Shown in pieces: positions 45,426 to 59,600 of a stretch of 64,000 bases of DNA (positions within the stretch are counted from its first letter, which is position 1; each line of letters starts with the position of its first letter). The notes below the pieces were generated by a model that made no database searches, was not told where the DNA came from, and saw only the letters and a program-made list of their open reading frames with translations. The stretch covers positions 35,147,004 through 35,211,003 of the forward strand of contig CM036658.1 in assembly GCA_020746105.1 (NCBI GenBank), written 5' to 3'. The position numbers and the translations under genes were made by a program. Source of the stretch: Trogon surrucura. Taxonomy: Eukaryota > Chordata > Aves > Trogoniformes > Trogonidae.

Positions 45426-48406
45426 GAGGCCGCAGGCAGGAGAAAATTGCTAAGCCAATCATGGGGCTCTCTTACGATTTCATTGCCATACTAGCTGACA
45501 CTCATTTAAGACATTTATCCACTCAAAGACCCAACTGTGAGTTGAAATGTGCATTTTTAACTCTGTGTGTTCATAAATTCAGGTAGATGGTCTTCTCAGT
45601 CATGTGAAAATACAAAAGCAATGATGAGCAAGTATCTTTCTGAAAAATCGTGGCAAATTTTGACACAAATCACACAAGAGCTAGAACTTACACTGAGGCA
45701 TTCAAGAGAGTAATTTTTGTTTGTCATTACTGTGATGCTGTGCACCACATTCATATAAAGCAGTGTGTCTTTTTTCTTTTTTTTTCTTTATTAGCCTGTT
45801 TTACAATCTCATACAAACAAATTTTACTGGTACTTTTCCAGGGGCATCTATATATGCCTCACATATATTAATATATGATAGTTATATGAACTTACTTCCA
45901 TCCACTCCAAGTTACAGACAGGCATTAAGTGTTCAGGTTAGAATTATAAAATTACTCAAAATGTCAAGCTACAAAACCTTATTACTTGCTGCTAAATAGT
46001 GTGGCCAGCAACAACTAAACAAACCAAAAAAAAAAGGCAGAAAAAAGTGAGTGTAGACAAGTTCATTTGAATGTTGTACAGAGCAGAAGGCAGAGAATTC
46101 ATCACTAAATTACTTCCAGAGAATTCCTAGATATGTTATTTAAGATGTGTTCAGAGCTTGGTAAAATATGTGTATCTATGCACTCTAATGTTTTGTGAAA
46201 TCTAGGAATTCTGCCATTAAACCAAGTTTGCAAGAGCTGAGTTTTCTGTCTGTATCTTGCATTTCTACCCAGTGCAGCCGCCTGACCTTGAAGAAGTTGT
46301 GGTAGTACCTCTCAGGCATGTTAACCCATGATCAGATAACAATCCATCCTCTCAGAGCTCCATAAGTGTCTCTGTGAGTGTCTGCAGGTCTGATTTACAT
46401 CATATTGCTCATTCTTATAATTTCAGCACTTGAGAAGCACTGACTTCCTCTACTGAGACATTTTCTGACATACCCACAAAAACCTCTTTTTGTTATCCTG
46501 ATGTCCCTACACATATGCCTATCACAGAGGAATTCAAATGCCCTAACTCTTTGTAGGAACAGTTTTAATTATGACCTAATGTGCCTCTGACTGCAATTAT
46601 GCTCATAATGAAGCTTACATGTATCATTTCTTTGCACAGTCAAGCACAGAATAAGTGTTGCAAAGGCAGATTAACAAGCGAAAAAGAAAACATTGGTTAC
46701 CACAGTGTAGGGGGCTTAAATATCTGAGGTAGACAGACATGCACACTGCCCTGTGCTAATTTACCACTGCTTTGTTCCTTCACCACTTCTGCACATTTGT
46801 TTCTTTCTGAACGAAATCTAAGGTTAGAGAAGTAGTACTTCACACTTGTTACATATAAATGTCCTGATCAATCAGACTTCCATATAAAAGGCAACCTTCA
46901 TTAAAATGGAAATATTAACTTCGGCTTTTAAATCCTTATTTAAACATTAATATCTGTTGGGTTGTCTGTTTCCGCAGTTGCATCTTCACAACTTATACAA
47001 ATTCACAGAAAAAATACCCACGCAAAACTCAAACCTGTGTTTAAGTAATTAACTTTTCATTGTAATTAACATTTCATCTCTGATACAGGCAGAAGTTCTG
47101 TATTCTATAGAGGCAACGTTTATTTTTCAGTTGCACAAAGCTTAAAAGATTCATCAGCAAATCTCCAGTGCCAGTTCTGCAGATACTGCAGATATTCTTC
47201 CGAGCTTCATTCAACTGCAGATTTAATGGAAATCCTTCAAAGGCAGGTGGCAGCAGAAGGTCACTGAAGAATAATGACATAAAAGAAACATCACCCAGAG
47301 AGATGTCAAGGTCACAGGTATGGTTTTTTGTTTTTGTGGATGCATGCTCATATATATTAAGACTGCTTCAGAAGGAAGTTTACACAGGCATTGCATAAAC
47401 AATTGACAGGACACAAGGCAGTGACACCCTTTCTTCTAGGCCCAGATTCATAACGGCAAGGGAATCAGTTTGTAGACTCAGTGAGAAAACTCACTAGCCA
47501 GGTCAGATTACAGGAAAAATCAGCCACAGACACACCCTGTAAATTTTACTTCTATCACAGAAATCAAAATAGATGTCCTAAAAAGCCTTCAGTGTTGTCA
47601 TTATAAACTTGACAGAAAAGACCACTATCCATAGCTGACACCTTGCCTATCTTTTTCCGGTTCAGCAACCTGCTTGAAGGTGTCATCCAGCCCTCTCCTA
47701 AAACAGGTACCTGCTCTCTAGAAAACTGATGCAGAGTTTATACTACCAATGCACTTAACATGCAGTCCCTTTTCTTAAGAGCAGAACTGCAATGCCCTAT
47801 AGTGCGACACCTCAGGATTTACATACGGTCCTACAGCCAGTGGAGCTTTGACACTGAAACTTAAGACAAAATAAAAGTGCAATACTACGTTGTAGAAGTT
47901 TGCAGGAAAAGTAAAACCAGACCTTGAAATTACTAAGTCGGTGTGCCATCTACTTGGCTGGGTCAGAATATTTAACAAAAAAAAAAAAGAGAGACATAAA
48001 AATTTTGAGAAATTTACTAAAAGAACACAAGGTGCAGTTTTGAAATGGAATCTACTGGAAAACTTTGTTTCAGAAACCTAATGACTATTCAGGTACTTCA
48101 AGGGTACTTCTGAACAATGAAAAAAGATCTGATTTACTATTTTCCCTTCATTAACTATTAACCAGAGTACGGCATCCAAAGTTGTTCTAACAAGAAATGT
48201 TCACTCAAAAAACTTATATGTTCCTTCATTTAGATGGTGCGATAAAACACGGAAAGGCAAACAGTTGACTTTGCCTAACAGATTTATATACAATGACATG
48301 GAAATTACAGTGAACAAGCCTTCTAAATTTTCAAGGCTTCATTTACATTTGGAAGTTATACCAAGAGGCAAGCAATTATTTAATTCAGAGTTCTAATTGT
48401 GTTTTT

Positions 48407-48439
48407 CTATAATTATGCCTAAGGATGGCATAATTATAG
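48407..48439. repeat. Perfect 13-bp inverted repeat, 7-base loop
   Basis: CTATAATTATGCC (48407-48419) and its exact complement GGCATAATTATAG (48427-48439) flank TAAGGAT. It can form a hairpin. No surrounding transposon ends are seen. Confidence 0.9.
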
Positions 48440-51400
48440 CGAAATACAGGGTGTTGTTACCAATTTTTCTGTTCCAAAGTAGATCTACTTCATTACAACA
48501 AATATTTCCATATTGGTAGAAAAGGATCTACCTGCAACAGTTTTGTTCTTGTGGCTAACATCACTAGAAAGCCAGGACACTTTATGGCATCTGTCTTCGA
48601 AGTATTAATCCCATTCAAAGGACCAAACTAATTATTTATAAATATTTGTGCGTATTATTTTCTTAATAAATGCAGTACTTGGAAATTAAGAATATAAACA
48701 TGACCAAAAGCCAAAATGTTTTAGAAATACTGTAATCTTCACATTTGCCTCTTTCAACACGAATTTCTACTTCAACCAGACATGGTCTCTAGAGAATCTC
48801 CCTACTGGCTTTCTTTCATGATGCGTTGCATTCTTGGTGGCCAGAGACCAAATTATCTTTCAGTAATGATGCCATAAATCTAATGCAGCTTCAGTGAGCA
48901 CTGTGAGGTTAATCTGATACATCCAAAGTACTCAAACAAAATTTAGTTCCCAGCTCATGCATAAAAATGAGAAAAGTTTTTCTGGAGTTCATATTAACCA
49001 GTGAACTTGAAGACTGTCCTATTATCAAAGACAATGCTTGGAAACAAATGGTTCTGAGGTATGTGGATTTGGTACGCAGAAAGGAAAAGCACTGCCATTT
49101 ACAGAAGGCAGCAGGACATGACCCTAGAGGTAGGTTTCTGCTAACTTCCTTCACGCACCAATTGTGTTCTAGAAATGGACAAAGACCAGCTTACAAGACA
49201 TGTTCTGCGTTACGAGAGTTGACCTTCATTTCGCTATATCAGGTATATGGGAGCTACTCCTTCCAGATGTTGTGACAGTGTCCTGGTGAGAAGGGCAAGA
49301 TGTTTTACTTGTGGGGCAGGGTAGGTAGGGCAACTTCAAGAACAAGCAGCGGCAGAAGGCTTGGGAAGATTAAGCTCGAACTTGTAAATTCCTTATCTGA
49401 ATCCTTTAGGTTTAGCTGGACCTGTTTAGCCCATAATACTAAGAAAGCTCAGTGGAATCAATTTCCCAGCTCAGGATCATCTGAAGCTGGTTTAAAATCT
49501 GTGTTGTCAATTCCTGCAGACGATCAACTAGTTATTAGGAATGGAAATTGCAAAGTAATCTTCCAGGTCAAATCACAGAAGATGGCTTGAGCTTTTCTTG
49601 TTTCCACAGAACATATTGTTTTAGGGGCACACCTTGTGTGGTGAGAATATGAGGCAACACAAAGTTACAACTTTTTCTGGTCCATTCCCAATCTGACATT
49701 TACTACTGCTGCATTTACAGAGAAGAATCCATCCCTGTGCTCAAAATATAGATTAAGATGGAAAGAAAATTAAAATAGACATAGACCCTGTTAGGTTTCC
49801 ATATTCGGCATATTACTTTGTTTTGTAAGATGCTCATCCATGCCTCTTTTATGATAGTGTCATTATTTTTGCAGAGATTTGATGATGAATACTGTTTTCT
49901 TCTCAGCACAACTTTCACACTTTTCATCCACCCATATCCTATTAATACAGTAATTATATATTCTATTCTAATATTAAATATTCAATTTTTTTTTTCCTTT
50001 GGAAAAGTTGTAGATTTAAAACCAGATCATCAAGAGGCAATGACACAGAGAAACAAAACTATACACTGTGTTTATGAGACCTTAAGGAATATAACAGAGT
50101 AGCTGCAATCATTCCAATCTGTTACTCCTAACAAAGGATCCTCAAGTGCTTGCACAGCTGAATAAATAAATAACAAGTTTGTCCCAAGAAAGCAATAGCA
50201 GAGCTCCCTGAGGACTTGCACATTTCATTATATAAAATTTAAACTTCGTTCTTCAACAGCAAAGAATACATAACAGTAAAAACAACCCAGAGATATTCAT
50301 CACAGAATTGCTAAATCATCATGGAAACAGCTCTATGGCAAAGGTAATGCATTGATTCAGCTTGTGATCAACATTAATTTGGCATCACGAAGATCACCGG
50401 AAAAAAAGTGAGGGAAGCACCCAGATATCCTTCAGATTATCTCTGCCCAATGGCACATGTCATTCTGAAATAAGTAGATCAGAGTTTACAGCAACGTGAT
50501 GTGCAGTGAGCTCACCTCCACTTTTCTCTTTCTGTGTCTGCATGTTTCGCAGTCCTTCACTTCCAGAAACAAATAGGAACATTTGCACAAGCATAACCAC
50601 ATTTGCTAAGAATGAAGGAAAACCTACAGAAACATTATAATTTGTTCTGGTAAGGGTTATCTAATTCATTTTCCCAGTCTGGATTTAGAAAATATGATTA
50701 CTACACTTTCACAATGATCAGAGTAAGAAAAGAAAAAATTTTTATCTCCTAAAATAAGCTCCCTTAAACATACCTTCCTTTAAAAAAAAATTGAGAATGT
50801 TCCTTGGGATTCACGCTTTCACCAAGTCACAATTGACAGAAAATTAAGAGAGACGAAGGTAAGTTTGTAAAAATCCAGGGCACAGAAGCTAAGCACTTCC
50901 ATATGATAAAGAAAGAAAAGAGATGAAGATTAGGAACTAAAAACAAATGGACAGCCAAGAAGGTCAATGAAAAAAAACCAATCCTACAGTGACCAAAGCA
51001 AGAAATAGAACTAGTTTCACAAAGGTGGCAGAGGGTACAAAGAGACTGCAATTGCATCGGATCATCAAGGTGTTATAAAAAGGGTACGACTACACAAATG
51101 CACTATACTGCCTTTCCCAAAACCAGTCTCTTAAATAAGAGGTCCAAAATATTTCCCGAGCTCACACGTAGGCTTTAATTTCAAAATGCATTTATTAGCT
51201 TTCCTGTCTTTCACACGGAGAAAACAGTGAACCTCTTCCTAGGTCGGCTATCAGTATCTGCCCACTGCCTCTCCTTTTTGACTGACGTATCCTGTTTTAC
51301 TTTGGTGACTTACAATAGCTATAGGGTACTGTGCTTCAGAAAATCTGACATGAGGTATGTAGCATGCATTTTAAAAGAAAGACTATAACCACATGTAATA

Positions 51401-51706
51401 GGCAAAAATTAAAATCAATCCTTGTGGACAAATCAATCTAGAAATTTTAAATCGCAAAATAAACATGTAGCTTTAAAAAAATTGTTAAAGAACATTTGGC
51501 TCTTTTCTCAGTAGAAATGCATGAAGTTTTAGGACAAAGGTTTTGGTGCCTTTAAACATACTTTAAAAATACTTTTATTGACTGCTTTTTGAAAGAGAAC
51601 TGCCAGTTTATGGTCAGCTCCAATGCAGTTACTCATTCCTACCAAACATGCTGTTTTGGAGTAGAAGTTTTTATTTACACAAGTACATGACAAGTGCATG
51701 TCAAAG

Positions 51707-51848
51707 ACAGATAAATAATTATATAAATGCAGACTAAAGACACGTTTTCAAATTAAGGGAAAATAAAATGCTATTTTACAGATAAATAATTATATAAATG
51801 CAGACTAAAGACACGTTTTCAAATTAAGGGAAAATAAAATGCTATTTT
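51707..51848. repeat. Exact 71-bp tandem duplication
   Basis: Copies 51707-51777 and 51778-51848 are identical as read base by base, each starting ACAGATAAATAATT. No mismatch was found, so the duplication is recent or is an assembly artefact. Confidence 0.95.
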
Positions 51849-52388
51849 ATATAGGAAAGCCTAACTTAAATGATAATACATTGGTCTTCCATTAGATAAA
51901 GAAATATTTATTCAAAGTTACACATGTAATTATTCAGCTGCTCGTAATAAACTTAACACCTTTGCATTGTGGGTTGATTTAAGTCCAATACTTTATATCA
52001 AGTACATGACAACTTTATGCTACAAGAAGTTGAATTTTTAATGCTGAATAGAAAACAGAACCACAAGACAAGTTATTATTTCTTCTTTCTTTAGGAGTTA
52101 AAAATAGGATTGTTTTGGGTGTATGTAATTGGTTGAAGTCAGTAGCAGTCACCTAGGCAGCCGAAAAAAAAATCACAACAAAGACAGAGTTTGCTAGCAT
52201 GTCATTTCTCCTTGTTACACAGTTTTAGGTTACAGAATCACAGTTAACTGAAATCAGCATACTGCAAGCACTGCAGGGATAAGATACAAGATTTTAAAGC
52301 TGCACTTCAGCCAAAAATATAGTCCTGGCTTCATAAGTGCCAAAGTTTAGTGCTTAATCTGTGATTAACATCATGATGGTTTCAAAAT

Positions 52389-52422
52389 CAAATACTAGCT
52401 ACTGAGAAATAGCTAGTATTTG
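52389..52422. repeat. Perfect 13-bp inverted repeat, 8-base loop
   Basis: CAAATACTAGCTA (52389-52401) and TAGCTAGTATTTG (52410-52422) flank CTGAGAAA. It is a hairpin-forming palindrome without visible transposon context. Confidence 0.9.
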
Positions 52423-54128
52423 CAAAGCTACAATATCACCATTTACAAATGATAGTTAATTAATGCAATAAGTAACACGTGAGGTCAACAGCCACAATAA
52501 TTTGTATCTCTAATGTCTTGCAAAACTACGTTCTAACTCAAAAGTGGTGCACGATTAGCATAGCCAGATTACCATTTGATTTGGATTTGTCAGGACTTCC
52601 TACAAGAGATCAGGTGTATTCACTGGGATAAACCTTGAGGTACTACAGCATCCAAGCTATAACATTCACATGAAACAAACTTTTCTGTCTAAATCTCAAT
52701 TTATCAGGGGATTGTGGAACACACATTTCCAAAGATGAAAGTTCTAATAGTTACAATTTACAGGTCGCTTCCTGGAGCATAACATATTCTTACTTGTGTT
52801 CATATTCAAACCTGAACAGGTCAGAGATGAAGTTACCACATCCCAGAGAGGACTAGAACAGTGCAAGTGGGTGTAGGTGGATTCTCCACCACCTTATTTA
52901 ACCAGAGCCACCAATGTCCAACGTCACCTCCTCCCACATCACAGCAACGGTTTCGTACATCCAGAGCAAACAATACTGGTATGTCGAAGCTTCTCTGTTC
53001 CCAAGAAAAAGGGATCTCTTCTTTCCCACACAGTTTGTTAGACATTCCTTGTGAAAGCATTTGATGCGTTTCTGCATCATGGTGAGGGAGACTTAAAAAC
53101 ATTGTAAACTGACATCACTGCAACACTGTGGAACTCGCATCTGCAAACACAGGTATGCCTTAGCCAAGCCTTGGTAGGATAAAATTTTCTGGTTTGCATA
53201 TTTTTTAAATACTAACCTACCTACAGACATACAAAACTGACTTTTGTTCCAGGAACTGTTAAAAAAAACAATGTAAATTTGTTACAAAACTTGAACCCAG
53301 AAAAAAATAGGCTTAGGTTTACATACTAAAAATATGCTTTAAGCACCTACAATCTAAAAGAAGAAAAAGACAGATAAATTGGTTATGCTTTCTACAGCTC
53401 AACCAAGTTTACTAGCAGATGTGGGGACCCTGGCATCTTTTGAAAGGTATCCAGCAGGATACCTACAAGGATATCTAGCACCCCAAAAAAAGAGAGGATA
53501 TTAGAAAATGTTGATAAATAGAAAATTCTCCAGTCTTGTGTTACTGTGACAGCAGATATCAAGAAGCTGTTCAAAGTGTAAAATGAGAGCAAAAAAACAA
53601 GAGGTCACACAAAATGAGTCCAGGACAGACAGACCAGCAAAAGGGGCAATGAAAAGCTCATCTGCAGGGGGATAATTGATGTAACAGTGTATATGATTAA
53701 CATTTTCTATTTTAATTAAAAAAAGCCAGAAGATAGAAAAAGTTTATATACAATAGCAGAAAAAAATTGGCACAGTAACAATAGGATCTGTGCTTTCCAT
53801 CTTTCTGTGAAAGATGTTAAGTCTAACAAACCCAAGAATTTTTAATTCAGTAATAAAAAAGAATTAAAGAAAACATACTCACAGAAGTATTCAGAAGTAT
53901 TTCAGTTTTTCTGTAAGAAAGGAGCAGAGTTTCTTCTAAATACTCATACATTAACATATACTTTAATGGACAACTGAACACAATTCCCAGTAGTAAATGT
54001 TGTGATCTAAACATTTTAAGTAAGACCATCAGATTTTTTTCCCTCAAACCTCAACCACATAGATAACGATGATTTCTACTCCTTCTTACTAGTTTTATTT
54101 TAATTAGAACACCAGCTAACAAAACAGA

Positions 54129-54164
54129 GCTGAACCAGTGTATAATGCTGAACCAGTGTATAAT
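54129..54164. repeat. 18-bp tandem pair
   Basis: GCTGAACCAGTGTATAAT occurs twice head to tail without mismatch. Confidence 0.92.
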
Positions 54165-55081
54165 GCTTATAGTTTTTATTTCGCATCCTATTTAGCAAAA
54201 AAAAAATCCCCCAAATCAGCAAAACCCCAAATTTTTCCTACGTTTTAAACAGACTTTTGGTTTACAGGACACCGACTCAGTTTTTCCATTTAATACTTAT
54301 ATAATAAAGTAGGAACAGAAGGAAAAGAAACAAGGGCCATGGAGAAGACAGTAGCAAGTGGAACTATCACCTTCCAGTCACAGGACAATATGCTCAAAAG
54401 AATTTTCTGGATAACATTTAGAAACCTTAATACATATTGTTTTAGGTAAGCCCAGGAAATGTATGCAAATAACAATCTTAACTACTTTAAAACCGTGCTG
54501 CAGTGGAAATTAGTCAGTTTTGCCTCAGCAAGGAGTTCTAAATCCAAAGATTATATTTTAAATAAGACTTTTCATCCTAATTTTTTACAGTGAGAGGCAG
54601 ACGTGCAGTGTTGGGGTGAAATGAGGATGGAAGATAAAACTACGGAATGAAATACTGCTTTTACCACAAAATACAAAAATCTTTGCAAAGGTAAATAATC
54701 TGGCATAGAAATGTTATCTCCAGATAATTCTCCATGCTCTGTGATTTATTTTTACACAAATTGTATTTGGTGTTGCCAAGTTTTGAGCAAACAAGCAAGC
54801 TGCATGTGCAGTCGTTTTGTGTCAACAGATGAATGTTTGTACCTCTGGAATCTCTTTTTTCTTGCAGAAATGGGGCCACAAACACAAATGTGAGGCGGAA
54901 TATGTTCAAAGAAAGTCCTAAAATTCCAGAATACTTTAGCTAAGATACCTGAATAGCACAGAAAGCTCAAGTTCTCTACGTAGCAGTGTCAAGGTGATGC
55001 GTGGAGGAACAAAAGAAAGGATGTAACAAAATGAATGATGACACCAATCAGACCAGTAATCAGCATTCTGGTGTCTTCCTC

Positions 55082-55649
55082 CTACCCCACTCCCTGCTCA
55101 TTTGCTTGTACATTGTTCATGTTCCTTAGTATTTGGTTATCACAAATGTTCTCAAAGTTGAGATAACTGAAATTTATTTTCATTTGAACAACATCAGTGC
55201 CCTTCTGCAGATTTAACAGCTCTAAATTACAGCATTCATCTATTCTGCGGGACCTGGGCTTGCGGGGGATGTCAACTGTGCAGCTAAAAGTGCACTCCAC
55301 CACAAGGTCCTTGAACTCATGCCCACTAAACTCTGGCATTTGATCACTCATTCATGTCACCTGTTCTGACCGTAATATTTTGTTTAGCAAAACCCTCAGA
55401 GGCAAATGAGGGTAATAGTCTCTAATAATCTCTAACAAGTAAACAGCCTCCTCCAAGTAGGAAAAAAGCATCTGCCAAATTCTGCACAGGCACTGTTCCT
55501 TGACTTGGTCTGAACTTTTTGGCACACACGGTAAGAATTAGTAACACCCTCAGTGTCACTGTCCATTTCATGACAACATAAAACATTGCTGCCTTGCAGT
55601 CTTCCTCATTACACGTCTTGTTTAATATTTTCTTTGTAGTAATGTCCAT
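55082..55649 (-). other. Unexplained open minus-strand stretch, possible gene remnant
   Basis: Two minus-strand frames lie close together: 75 codons (55422-55649) containing a signal-peptide-like start MKWTVTLRVLLILTVC, and 89 codons (55082-55351) with charged, Cys- and Pro-containing content (for example GHEFKDLVVECTF). Their composition is less skewed to Lys/Phe/Asn than neighbouring chance frames. They are in different frames, with a gap between. I recognise no family. It may be a decayed retrocopy or simply chance. Confidence 0.2.
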
Positions 55650-56534
55650 GAACTAGGCTGTTGCTTCGTGAACAAAACTGCTGCCAGCACCAGGGCAGCG
55701 GATCTCATATAAGTGGTGGCTGGAAATTAACAGAACAACTTACAAAAAAATATTCACTATCTTCTGCTGCAATGCATGAGGCAAGCTTGACCCTGGTGCT
55801 ACATTCCTAAGAAAGCTGCCTCTCCCAAGTGTGACTGCTCACACATGGCACATTTTCTAGGGCACCTACCAGAATCCCAAGTGACAATTCAAATAGAAAG
55901 TGGTTCAACACCAGTTCTCTTTCAGAGCTGCTCTCCATTTAGCAGAGATCAATGCTCTATTAATGATTTTGGAAGTACATTTAAAAAAAAAATAAAAAAT
56001 TCATATTTGCTCCTTGTGCAGTCAAAGACTTTTTGCTGTCTCTTCCCAGTTCACTTATGATACCGAAAGCAATTAGACTAACACGCACCTCTTCCAGGCT
56101 CTTCCTACAGGCAAGATTGCTGGGAGAGTTTGGTACTTACTATCTGAAACAGCTTTCACATTATCTGAAAGACGTCTTCCCGGCTAGTGCCACATGCCAT
56201 ATTTTTATACATTCCGATTGCCTAGAATCTTTGCAGGAATAACCTCACCTCAGTAAACCATTAATTACTTTACCTACGACTAAATTTGACTTCATTTTTA
56301 GTACTAGTATTTGCAACAACAAATTCATTTGCTGGACCAGCTTAAATATAGCACTTGCTTCCAGACTGAAGCACAGTCCTCACATGTTCTAATATTGCCT
56401 ATTGCTCCCATTTTGCTTCCAATACATTTGCTTGTGTTGATACCATACTGGTTCCACCAAAACTTTGAAAAAGAGATATAAACTTTTTAATTTTTTTGTA
56501 TCTTTTGCCAATTTTTTTTTGTCTTCTTCACCAA

Positions 56535-56698
56535 AGGGGGTGTCAGCCACTGGAACAGCCTGCCCAGGGAAGTGGTTGAGCCACCACCCCTGGATGTGGT
56601 GCTTAGGGATATGGTTTAGTGGTGGACTTGGCAGTGTTAGGTTTACAGTTGGACTCGATCTTAAGAATCTTTCCCCAATTAAGTGATTCTATGATTCT
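56535..56698 (+). mobile_element. CR1 3' end, short fragment
   Basis: About 165 bases with the typical CR1 end: GGAACAGCCTGCCCAGGGAA, GTGGTTGAG, GGGATATGGTTTAGTGGTGG, TTGGACTCGAT and a terminal TGATTCTATGATTCTA. Plus strand, strongly 5'-truncated. Confidence 0.92.
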
Positions 56699-59600
56699 AA
56701 ATCATTTTAAGGCTTAATTTTTCTTCCACGTAGAAGGGGCAAAACTCTTAATCTTTCACAAGCTTTAGCAAAGAAAAAGGTGTGAGCTTTAGATCTGCAA
56801 GTCCCAAACAAACCCATAACCTATTCACCTTCTGTCAAGACCATTTCTTCTCCTCTGGGAAATATCAGTATCTACAGTCAGAAAACTATTCCCAAAACAC
56901 ATCCCAGGCAACGTATAGTTTAGAAAGCAAAAGGGTGCTGAACGTGCGTCCTCATCTTACTAATCATCTTGGCTCTGGCATTAAGTGCTTCTTCTAGTCC
57001 CAGGCTGGTAGACCATGGATAAGCAGACATGTAGTAAAGCTCCTCTGTATTCTCTTATTTGACTGGTGGCCAAAATAGAGATAGAAGATATTTTTGAGTG
57101 TTTTACAATTTGCCTGCTATTGGGCTATTGTGGGAAATACACTAAAAATCTAGTTTTCAAGTCTCAAGAACTGTTGTCTTTGAAAGAGCTCAAAAGAAGT
57201 ATTTAACAACTTAGAACGGTATCTTAAGGTTGTTTAACACTGAATTTTTATTTGTTTCTATTTTTGTCTGCAGATATCATTTGTTTTAAAGAAACACTAG
57301 TGGAAAGGAATATGTTACAGTCTATGAAAACAAACCTCCTTCTCCTCACACATTTTTATTTTTTTCTTCAGTAAGGGAGATTCGAAAAAAGCAATTGCCT
57401 TAGACTGGGACAGTAGTTTTGTTGTGAAGATAGAACACTAAGCACTGATATAGAGAATCTACTGTTTTATTGTTGATATATGTTTTCTGAATTCCTAGGT
57501 CGTTAGAAGTAATGGTATCGATGTATCAAGGAGAGAACGTTTTGCACAGGAAGTACCATTCCCCTTTCATTGCACACAGCTTTAAGTAAGTAAAAACTAC
57601 AAATGACAGCAATGTCAGGACAGGAACAATCCATTTTCTGTTCAAAACCAAGTTTAAGGTCCTAGTGAGCAGCTCGCACTCCTTTGTAAAAAACATTCTA
57701 ATCCTTTTTGCATTTAAAGGTTGCAACATCTGAAACAGTCAAGGAAGCACAGGAGGACAAATCCTGAACTGCTGACATGGTCTTCCGCATCACCCAGTAC
57801 AGATGAGACCACTGCAGGCTGTGAATCTGCAGTTTCACTCACCTGAACCCTGACAGTCCAGCCAGTTGAATCCATAAGCCACTTTACAAATAGAACCTAT
57901 TTAGGTAACTGACAGTTGCAAGGGTACTTTCATTAAATTAATTGAATTTCAGGGAACAGCACACATAAGATTTAAAAGTATTTTAGTCTGCTGATGCCCT
58001 TTGAAGAATACGAATTTCTTAAAATCTCCCTAATAAAAGTCTCCCACCAAAGAGTCATCAGCAGCAAAACCACCACAGCAGGTCAAGTATAAAGCTGTCT
58101 ATTTAAACACCTGTATTATTAACCCCCAAAACAGTGGTTACTGACACATGACAGATGTAAACTTGAATCACAGTGTGTGGCTGGAGACAAGAAATAAACA
58201 TCAGTCTCTTGCCAGAGTTTTGACCAGTCACACACTTACCACAACAGTTTGTTATGAGCCCTGTTAAGGGAGCATTTTTCCATTTGTCTTTTCACACACA
58301 CACTAGTTGATCACAGCAGTATCTGTGTCCCTAATCTGATTAGCTTAATGGTGTCTTAAAGCCTCTACTCCTACAGCGATCAATTTACGGTAATATTGAG
58401 CTGAAATAAAGCAACGATTAACAAAGTGGAGGTGAGTATACACGTTTGGAAGCACAGAGGACGAGAGGAAATGAAACAGCAGATGTCGTAGGCTCTGCAC
58501 TTGCAAATTGCATCATTTACTCTTTTGATTTTGCCTGGACACATTCACCATGTTCAGCTTTGCTGCCTAGTTTGTTTGTGAGTATGGAGGACTGAAAACT
58601 GCACACAAAGTGCAATTCTGTTCTTTTTTTTGGTTTGGTGTTTTGTTGTGGGTTTTTTGTGGTTGGTTTTTTTTTTTCCTCCGAGTCTGTTCTCATTAGC
58701 TTAAGTAATAGAAAAATACAGTGCTACTCAGTCTGAAGGCAGAAAAAACATTTTGCACATCCCTTTGATAAAGACTCAGGTGACTGACTTTCAATTTGCT
58801 AATAAAGCACAGTCTTGTTGTTGTTCAAACCAAATTTTTTTTAAGGGAAGATGAAAGATAGTACAGGCCAGGTATAAAGCTAATGCCCACAGACAAAAAA
58901 AATCTGCTGAATTAAGTACAACGGTGGATTTTTACTGGTGTGCTATCAGGTGTTTTTTTAATACTCTGACCTTCAGAAAGCAGATTAGAACCACTGGATT
59001 GAAACATGGATAAACCTCACAGAATTAAATTTGTCTAAATTTTCATACTTTAATTACCGAATCAAGAAAATTTGGGTGTGGAGTACGTTGTAGTATGTTG
59101 GTGTTTTATATATTAGCTTACAAAGATTACACACCTGGACAGTAAATCCATATATTAAGCTTTTAAAATCATGCAGAAGAGTTTAGTTAAAATCGGGAAA
59201 CAACATTTATTTAACATTGTTCATGATCCTGCGTGCCTCTGAGTACTGTGGGACTAAGTACTTATCAGGGTAAGTGTTATTACAGACAACAGACAACAGA
59301 ACTAAAGAGTATGTAAAGGATGTAGCAAAGCTACAAGGATGCAGTTCCCCACCACTACTGACCTCGGTTTTGCAGCCTTAAATTTCCTTTTCAAGAATGT
59401 GCAGTACCCTACAGGCTTTTTATGGAAAGAAAAAAAAAAAGAAAATTATTGCAGCATACACTACACTGAACCTGGCAATAAAACAGTTGCAGGTCTAGAC
59501 AGGGACTAGATTACTTGGACTTGGCAATGTCTGGAAACCTCAAGTCCCTGGGACGTCGTGATTGCCTCTGCAGGACTCCAGGCGTTTGTAGCATGGGACC

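Larger units (their letters stand above)
45426..56534. other. Non-coding stretch with several local repeats
   Basis: AT-rich DNA without a recognisable gene. It contains two perfect 13-bp inverted repeats, an exact 71-bp tandem duplication, an 18-bp tandem pair and an unexplained open minus-strand stretch near 55.1-55.65 kb, each listed separately. A possible small exon at 47221-47317 is discussed under findings. Confidence 0.5.
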
